7,202 nt of DNA from Terrimonas_A sp040509495 (GTDB lineage: Bacteria; Bacteroidota; Bacteroidia; Chitinophagales; Chitinophagaceae), in the NCBI GenBank assembly GCA_040509495.1, contig JBEVKW010000107.1:1-7202 (forward strand), read 5' to 3'. How positions within the stretch are numbered: position 1 is the first letter of the stretch; each line of letters starts with the position of its first letter. The notes below the pieces were generated by a model. That model did no database searches, was not told the DNA's origin, and saw only the letters and a program-made list of their open reading frames with translations. The position numbers were made by a program, and so were the translations under genes. This document shows, piece by piece, positions 1 through 4,425 of the stretch.

Positions 1-1155
1 TTCCTGTTTCAGGTTCCAGTCCTGGATCTTTGAAAGAATATCAAAATCATCACCACCGCTGCGGATAGAGATCTTATAGTTATAATTACTGAAGATCATG
101 GAGGTGTTGCTGAACAGTTTACTGCTGTAAATATGATTCCAGCGAAGCGTTCCCGTAGCATTACCCCAGTCGATACCGAAGGTTTCTCCAACACCCAGTA
201 CATCCTTGCCGAAATAACCGGATAGATAAAGACGGTCTTTTTCCCCGAGTTGGTAATTCAGTTTGGCATTCAGATCATAGAAGTAAAGTGTGTTGCTGTT
301 CACGGCTGAATCGCTGGAAAGTTTCAGGAAGGCGTCTACGTAAGTTCTCCTGCCTGTGACGAGAAAGGATGATTTGTCTTTCTGGATCGGTCCTTCCACA
401 TTCAGTTTAGCGGAGATCAGGCCGAGGCCGCCACTTACATTATAATCCTGGTTGTTACCGTCATTCATCTTTATATCCAGCACTGAAGAGAGTCTTCCGC
501 CATATTGTGCAGGCATTCCTCCTTTATAAACGGTGATATCTTTGATCGCATCAGAGTTAAAAGTGGAAAAGAAGCCGAGCAGGTGAGATGCATTATATAC
601 CGGAGCTTCATCAAGCAGGATCAGGTTCTGATCTCCGGCGCCACCGCGAACAAAGAATCCGCTGTTCCCATCACCTGCAGATTTAATACCGGGTAATAGC
701 TGGATGGTCTTCAATATGTCACGTTCGCCAAAAAGAACAGGAATATTCTTGATCTCTTTTGTGGATACTCTTTCTATACCCATTTGCGGACTGCTGATAC
801 TGCGTCCGCGCGATTGTGCCGTTACTACCACGCCTTCCAGGTTTTTTATTTCATCTTCCAGCTGGATATTCAGTGTAATGTCTTTGTCGAGCGTAACGTC
901 TTTGAGCTGGTTTTGCAGCCCGACTGCGCTGAATTCAAAAGAGTAGGTGCCTTTTTCAAGGGTAATGGAATAGAATCCGTACTCATTACTGACAGTTCCA
1001 TTAATGGTCTGTTCTCCGTTTACGGCGCGAACGCTCGCGCCGATCAGCGTTTCACCTTTTGCTTTTGATTTGATTGTGCCGCTGAGCGTGAATTTTTGCG
1101 CACGCAATACTGATGCACATAAAAAGAATAACAGGGCCAGTGAGAATTTCTGCAT
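1..1155 (-). CDS. TonB-dependent outer-membrane receptor, N-terminal part (cut by left edge)
   Basis: The frame is open from ATG at 1155 to the window edge, giving 385 residues. Residues 1-20 form a signal peptide (MQKF, a Leu/Phe-rich core, then LRAQ). Residues 22-105 are a carboxypeptidase-regulatory-like beta domain (TLSGTI, GASVRAV, NEYGFYSI). A TonB-box-like LEGVVVTA follows at 106-113. The plug domain runs from about 126 to 230, with GFFVRGGAGDQN at 166-177, LILLDEAPVYNASHLLGFF just after, then YKGGMPAQYGGRLSSVLDI. The early barrel strands that follow end in aromatic residues. Family members are usually about 750-900 residues, so over half is missing. They import a ligand across the outer membrane using TonB-ExbBD energy; the ligand cannot be read here. 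An in-frame ATG at 1179 would add MNHVTTTY ahead of the signal peptide. I prefer 1155 because a -7 box at 1187-1194 would start the transcript near 1180. This plug type often precedes a DUF4249 lipoprotein gene, which would lie outside the window. Confidence 0.93.
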   Translation of the reverse strand, partial: MQKFSLALLFFLCASVLRAQKFTLSGTIKSKAKGETLIGASVRAVNGEQTINGTVSNEYGFYSITLEKGTYSFEFSAVGLQNQLKDVTLDKDITLNIQLEDEIKNLEGVVVTAQSRGRSISSPQMGIERVSTKEIKNIPVLFGERDILKTIQLLPGIKSAGDGNSGFFVRGGAGDQNLILLDEAPVYNASHLLGFFSTFNSDAIKDITVYKGGMPAQYGGRLSSVLDIKMNDGNNQDYNVSGGLGLISAKLNVEGPIQKDKSSFLVTGRRTYVDAFLKLSSDSAVNSNTLYFYDLNAKLNYQLGEKDRLYLSGYFGKDVLGVGETFGIDWGNATGTLRWNHIYSSKLFSNTSMIFSNYNYKISIRSGGDDFDILSKIQDWNLKQE

Positions 1156-1186
1156 ATAGGTTGTGGTTACATGATTCATAGCGCCG

Positions 1187-1194
1187 CAAAGATA
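1187..1194 (-). promoter_or_regulatory. Candidate -7 promoter box for the TonB-dependent receptor
   Basis: On the minus strand this reads TATCTTTG, a full match to the Bacteroidota -7 element TAnnTTTG. It lies 31 bp upstream of the preferred receptor start at 1155. I see no TTTG at the expected -33 position (about 19-21 bp further upstream), so this is a half-supported promoter. Transcription would begin near 1180, leaving a leader of about 25 nt. Confidence 0.45.
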
Positions 1195-1339
1195 TCTGCG
1201 TGCATCGCGCTATTACTTGTTAAATATGTTAAAATGCATGATCGGCTGTATCACCGGTAAACAAGGATGATTGCCGTTGCACGCATTCTAGTTACAAGAA
1301 TGGATACATCTACCCCTATGCAAAGAGCTATTAAATTTC

Positions 1340-1422
1340 GCTATTGCCTAACTAACAGCTTTCTCCGGCTTTGATCGACGCCGATGCCGGCAAATACGAA
1401 GAGCTGTCAGGCTATCAATAGC
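1340..1422. repeat. Nested imperfect inverted repeat (possible structured RNA or terminator-like element)
   Basis: Several arms pair in the correct nested order. GCTATTG (1340-1346) pairs with CAATAGC (1416-1422), and CCT (1347-1349) with AGG (1409-1411). ACAGCT (1355-1360) pairs with AGCTGT (1402-1407), extended by TTC (1361-1363) with GAA (1398-1400) past a one-base bulge. CCGGC (1365-1369) pairs with GCCGG (1386-1390). That is about 24 base pairs in 83 nt around a 16-nt loop. The arms were checked by hand but no folding energy was computed. It could be the 3' end structure of the upstream gene's transcript, a small RNA, or chance. Confidence 0.35.
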
Positions 1423-1499
1423 AATAGTCATTTGACGTGGCAGCAATGTTTACAATGGTGATCAGAAATCATAGACCCGTGGCTAGCCGGGAAATGATC

Positions 1500-2339
1500 T
1501 TAAGGCTGAAAATTATAAACGAACTCGATCTTGCCTGTCATTTCTTTCTGTTTGTTGAACAATGCCTCTTTTGTTTTCAAACCTTTTTCATTGAAAATAT
1601 AACGCCATGTAAGATAGTCGGGGCGTAAAGTGGAGAGTGTGGTGATTTTTTGAATTACGCGGTTCTGCTCATCATATTCAAACATGAAATCTGGAAGGAT
1701 CTTCCTGGCGCGTTTGCTGTAACGGGCGATATCAGTCAGCATATTCTCTTCATTGTAATAATAATATACCGGGTCGCCTACTTTAATACCGCGTTTAACA
1801 AGCTGTTCGTCTGCGATATTCCCCTTTTCATCTATCGTAAAACTATATTCTGTACTGTCTTTCCTGTTGACGATCTTCCACATCTTTTCCGGCTTGCCCG
1901 CAGCGTTGTATATCCAAACATGCTCTTCAACTGAAGTGAAATCATTCAAAGAATCTTTTGACTCTGTTTTGACGGAAGTGATATTGTTGCCGGTATACTG
2001 GTAACTCGTACGGCTTTTTATACCATTGGTAGAGTCGGAGATGGAAGCGAGTCGTCCCTGCGCATCAAAGCGGTAGTACATGCGTACAACTGACTGACCA
2101 TTGCGCGTGCTCACCTTCAGCAGGCTTTTGCCCGGAAATACTTCCTGCAATTCGTAGTAGTCAGGCGATTTAGCGCCACGGGCGTCGAAACCTGTGCCGG
2201 TAACGGTAGATACTTTATTCGCCATGTACACTTTCATTTTCTCGGTATTCGCTGCGGCGTCTACAAGATCTTTATAGTAGAACTGGCCAAAGGATTGGAG
2301 GGAAAAGAAAAAGGAGAGGAGAATAAGGCATTTTTTCAT
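1500..2339 (-). CDS. Secreted YD/RHS-like repeat protein of unknown function
   Basis: This 279-residue protein begins with a signal peptide: Lys-Lys at positions 2-3, a Leu/Phe core, and a probable cleavage after SFGQ near residue 19. No cysteine sits at the cleavage site, so it is more likely soluble periplasmic or exported than a lipoprotein. From residue 88 onward it consists of degenerate repeats of an aromatic beta strand, a turn with Gly or Asn, and a second strand. Units start near 88 (YYRFDAQGRL), 113 (YQYTGNNITSV), 141 (VWIYNAAGKP), 165 (YSFTIDEKGN), 192 (YYYYNEENML), 218 (FMFEYDEQNRV) and 246 (RYIFNEKGLK), with a partial one at 271. The period is 24-28 residues. This resembles YD/RHS-type beta repeats, but there is no RHS core or toxin domain. 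Residues 20-87 match nothing I recognise. The gene stands alone, divergent from the DUF3667 operon. I assign no biochemical function. Confidence 0.85.
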   Translation of the reverse strand: MKKCLILLSFFFSLQSFGQFYYKDLVDAAANTEKMKVYMANKVSTVTGTGFDARGAKSPDYYELQEVFPGKSLLKVSTRNGQSVVRMYYRFDAQGRLASISDSTNGIKSRTSYQYTGNNITSVKTESKDSLNDFTSVEEHVWIYNAAGKPEKMWKIVNRKDSTEYSFTIDEKGNIADEQLVKRGIKVGDPVYYYYNEENMLTDIARYSKRARKILPDFMFEYDEQNRVIQKITTLSTLRPDYLTWRYIFNEKGLKTKEALFNKQKEMTGKIEFVYNFQP

Positions 2340-2369
2340 GAAATGTTCGTGTTTTTCGGTTGTAAACAG

Positions 2370-2431
2370 GCTCCGTCCCTTGCGGCCGAAGCTTCAGCGA
2401 AGCCTGCTGACCGAGGCCTGGGCTTCGGAGC
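2370..2431. repeat. GC-rich self-complementary segment in the leader of the YD-repeat gene
   Basis: Several complementary arms overlap here. CCGAAGC (2386-2392) pairs with GCTTCGG (2422-2428), and TCAGC (2394-2398) nests inside it with GCTGA (2406-2410). Alternatives are a local hairpin GCTTC (2391-2395) with GAAGC (2399-2403), and an outer stem GCTCCG (2370-2375) with CGGAGC (2426-2431). Some pairings exclude each other because they share bases. The segment is much richer in G+C than the A/T-rich DNA on both sides. It could be a regulatory leader structure for the minus-strand gene, or a copy of a dispersed palindromic element. Confidence 0.5.
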
Positions 2432-2435
2432 AGCA

Positions 2436-2466
2436 CAAAATTAACTCAATTGCCTCTAACGGCAGA
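2436..2466 (-). promoter_or_regulatory. Candidate promoter for the YD-repeat gene
   Basis: On the minus strand, TAATTTTG at 2443-2436 matches the Bacteroidota -7 consensus TAnnTTTG. TCTG at 2466-2463 sits exactly 19 bp upstream, a 3-of-4 match to the -33 element TTTG at the expected spacing. Transcription would start near 2430, giving a leader of about 90 nt before the ATG at 2339. The GC-rich inverted-repeat segment would form the first two thirds of that leader. Confidence 0.5.
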
Positions 2467-2545
2467 CTCTCCAAAAAATTTCATTACCGTCGGAAAAACA
2501 GTCTTTTATTGGGCGCTTTGTACTTATTTTTAGCGAAAAATTTAC

Positions 2546-3628
2546 ATGTCGCACGGCCACGAACGGAAAGAAAAGAATTGCCTTAACTGTGGCACCACGG
2601 TGCTGGGCCGGTACTGCCAGATCTGTGGTCAGGAGAATATCGAACCGAAGGAGAACTTCTGGACGATGTTCACCCACTTTTTTAACGATATCACCCATTT
2701 TGACGGTAAATTTTTTATCACCCTGAAGGATCTTCTCTTCAAGCCCGGCTTTTTGTCGGCAGAATACATGAAGGGCAAGCGGATGAGCTACCTCAACCCG
2801 GTGAGAATGTACGTATTCACTTCAGCGCTTTTCTTCCTTGCGTTCTTTTCCACCAATGCTCCGGAAAAGATCTCCGGTTCATCAAGAGATCAGCCGCTTA
2901 ACTGGAGCGAACGGAAAAAGAAAGTCACACGCCTGGATGAAAAACTCGCCACTGTTCCGAATGACTCACCGAGGATCAGACAGAAATTACTGTTGCTGGA
3001 TTCATCACTCCCCGTAACGCAACGGATGCTGGACGATATCGAAAAGTCACGGCCCCGGAAAAAAACGAGCATGCCTACCTCCACGGATGCAACATCCGTG
3101 GCCGAATATGATGCCCGGCAGGCTGCTTTACCCTCCGATAAACAGGATGGCTGGATGCGGGCACTCTGGAACCGACAGGTGTTGAAGTTGTCCGGCGAAC
3201 TCGGCAATGCAGAAGCCGGTCGTAAACTGATCGATATATTTCTGCATAGCATGCCCTACATGTTGTTCGCTTCCCTGCCTCTTTTCGCACTTATCTTAAA
3301 ACTGCTTTATGTACGGCGGCGAAAAGAATACTATTATGCAGATCATGGGATCTTTTCTATCCACCATTATGTGTTCAGTTTTATTTTACTCCTGCTTTGT
3401 ATCTTCCTTGGATGGCTTGACAATAAAACCGGTTGGCGTGTATGGGATATTCTGATCTTTATCACTGTTCTGCTGTGGCCCTTTCATACATACAAGGCAA
3501 TGCGCAGGTTCTATAAACAGGGACGAGGTAAAACTTTCCTGAAATTCTGCCTGCTTAACCTGTTTGGATTTATCATGATCGCCTTGCTCATGGCAGTTTT
3601 CGGCCTCGTGTCTGTCTTTAAACTTTAA
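2546..3628 (+). CDS. DUF3667 membrane protein with N-terminal zinc ribbon
   Basis: This 360-residue protein starts with a zinc-ribbon-like knuckle, C12-x2-C15 and C24-x2-C27, in the order CLNCG...GRYCQICGQEN. The family-typical stretch follows: FDGKFFITLKDLLFKPG near 52-68, then KGKRMSYLNPVRMYVF near 76-91. I see membrane segments at about 88-103, 237-256, 273-291, 299-315 and 332-357. Residues 104-235 form a long, charged, probably disordered insert between the first two spans, unusually large for an otherwise compact protein. DUF3667 proteins are common in Bacteroidota and their function is not established, so none is assigned. The ATG at 2546 follows an A/T-rich leader, as is usual in this phylum; a weak -7-like TATTTTTA lies at 2525-2532. 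The gene leads the likely operon, with mazG starting 11 bp after its stop. Confidence 0.9.
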   Translation: MSHGHERKEKNCLNCGTTVLGRYCQICGQENIEPKENFWTMFTHFFNDITHFDGKFFITLKDLLFKPGFLSAEYMKGKRMSYLNPVRMYVFTSALFFLAFFSTNAPEKISGSSRDQPLNWSERKKKVTRLDEKLATVPNDSPRIRQKLLLLDSSLPVTQRMLDDIEKSRPRKKTSMPTSTDATSVAEYDARQAALPSDKQDGWMRALWNRQVLKLSGELGNAEAGRKLIDIFLHSMPYMLFASLPLFALILKLLYVRRRKEYYYADHGIFSIHHYVFSFILLLLCIFLGWLDNKTGWRVWDILIFITVLLWPFHTYKAMRRFYKQGRGKTFLKFCLLNLFGFIMIALLMAVFGLVSVFKL

Positions 3629-3639
3629 CTCTTTTCAAT

Positions 3640-4425
3640 ATGGAAGCAAATAGTGCGGGACTGAGTGATTCGTTCCAGCGGTTGGTCAAGATCATGGATG
3701 AATTAAGGGAAAAATGCCCCTGGGATAAAAAGCAAACCATACATACTCTCCGGCAGATGACCATCGAAGAGACCTTCGAACTCGCTGACGCCATCACGGA
3801 AACCGATTGGAAAGGGATCAGGGAAGAGTTGGGCGATCTTCTGCTGCACATTGTCTTCTATTCAAAGATCGGGGCCGAACAGGCACAATTCTCTTTACAG
3901 GAAGTGATCGATGGCGTGAGCAAAAAACTGATTTCCCGCCATCCCCATATTTACGGGGATGTTAAGGTGAATGATGAAGAAGATGTCAAGAGAAACTGGG
4001 AGAAATTAAAATTGAAAGAGGGTAAGAAATCAGTACTGGGTGGAGTTCCCCGCTCACTGCCTGCCACTGTAAAAGCAATGCGCCTGCAGGAAAAAGCAAA
4101 GCAGGTAGGATTTGAATGGGATAATAAAGAACAGGTTTGGGATAAAGTGGAAGAGGAGGTCGGAGAGCTAAAGGAAGCGATCGGGCTGGGGGAGCAGGAT
4201 AAAATAGAAGAGGAATTCGGTGACCTGGTTTTTTCGCTGGTCAATTACGCACGGTTTTTGCGGGTGGATGCCGAAAATGCCCTCGAGCGAACCAATAAAA
4301 AATTCATCCACCGCTTTACCCAGATGGAAGAACAAGCCCTGAATCAGGGTAAAGACCTGGCAGCCATGAGCCTCGAAGAAATGGATGCCATCTGGAACAG
4401 CATTAAACAGCAACGGCAGCAGTGA
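3640..4425 (+). CDS. mazG: Nucleoside triphosphate pyrophosphohydrolase MazG
   Basis: This is a full-length 261-residue two-domain MazG, about the size of the E. coli protein. The family hydrolyses (d)NTPs to the monophosphate and pyrophosphate in the cytoplasm, removing non-canonical nucleotides; in E. coli it also affects ppGpp-linked survival. CPWD at 26-29 marks the N-terminus. Both domains keep the all-alpha NTP-pyrophosphatase motif EExxE...ExxD: E43, E44, E47, E63 and D66 in the first, and E172, E173, E176, E192 and D195 in the second. The spacing from the third Glu to ExxD is the same in both. Other hallmarks are SRHPHIYGD at 99-107, NWEKLK at 119-124, and the conserved linker with GGVP (134-137) and QVGFEWD (155-161). 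In E. coli only the C-terminal domain is known to be active; here both look intact by sequence. The gene sits 11 bp after the DUF3667 gene and its TGA overlaps the next start. No mazE or mazF is adjacent. Confidence 0.97.
   Translation: MEANSAGLSDSFQRLVKIMDELREKCPWDKKQTIHTLRQMTIEETFELADAITETDWKGIREELGDLLLHIVFYSKIGAEQAQFSLQEVIDGVSKKLISRHPHIYGDVKVNDEEDVKRNWEKLKLKEGKKSVLGGVPRSLPATVKAMRLQEKAKQVGFEWDNKEQVWDKVEEEVGELKEAIGLGEQDKIEEEFGDLVFSLVNYARFLRVDAENALERTNKKFIHRFTQMEEQALNQGKDLAAMSLEEMDAIWNSIKQQRQQ
4422..4425 (+). promoter_or_regulatory. GTGA stop-start overlap coupling mazG to the sensor gene
   Basis: The sequence GTGA contains the GTG start of the sensor gene (4422-4424) and the TGA stop of mazG (4423-4425). 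No separate promoter can fit between the two genes, so sensor translation probably depends on ribosomes finishing mazG. The non-ATG start would be expected to keep sensor yield low. Confidence 0.75.

Larger units (their letters stand above)
1156..1499. other. 344-bp intergenic region, no gene found
   Basis: This gap separates the stop of the YD-repeat gene from the start of the receptor gene, both on the minus strand. I find no convincing coding frame, tRNA or IS end. It contains the -7 box at 1187-1194 and a nested inverted repeat at 1340-1422. There is also a weak hairpin of CCCG at 1476-1479 with CGGG at 1488-1491, just past the upstream gene's stop. That hairpin has no following T-run, so it is not a convincing intrinsic terminator. 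The gap suggests the two minus-strand genes are transcribed separately. Confidence 0.7.

Noticed and set aside
704..1068. Two plus-strand frames of 80 and 94 residues
   Set aside because: They are antisense to the receptor's plug and regulatory-like domains, which are strongly recognisable on the minus strand.
1476..1491. Intrinsic terminator after the YD-repeat gene
   Set aside because: The stem is only 4 bp (CCCG/CGGG) and no T-run follows on the minus strand.
2338..2698. Small frames of about 80 residues on both strands across the divergent gap
   Set aside because: They run through the GC-rich inverted repeat, the predicted promoter and the zinc ribbon of the DUF3667 gene, and neither has a recognisable sequence.
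3640..4425. MazEF-type toxin-antitoxin system
   Set aside because: MazG shares the name because of its operon in E. coli, but no mazE-like or mazF-like gene is present here. The neighbours are a DUF3667 protein and a sensor.
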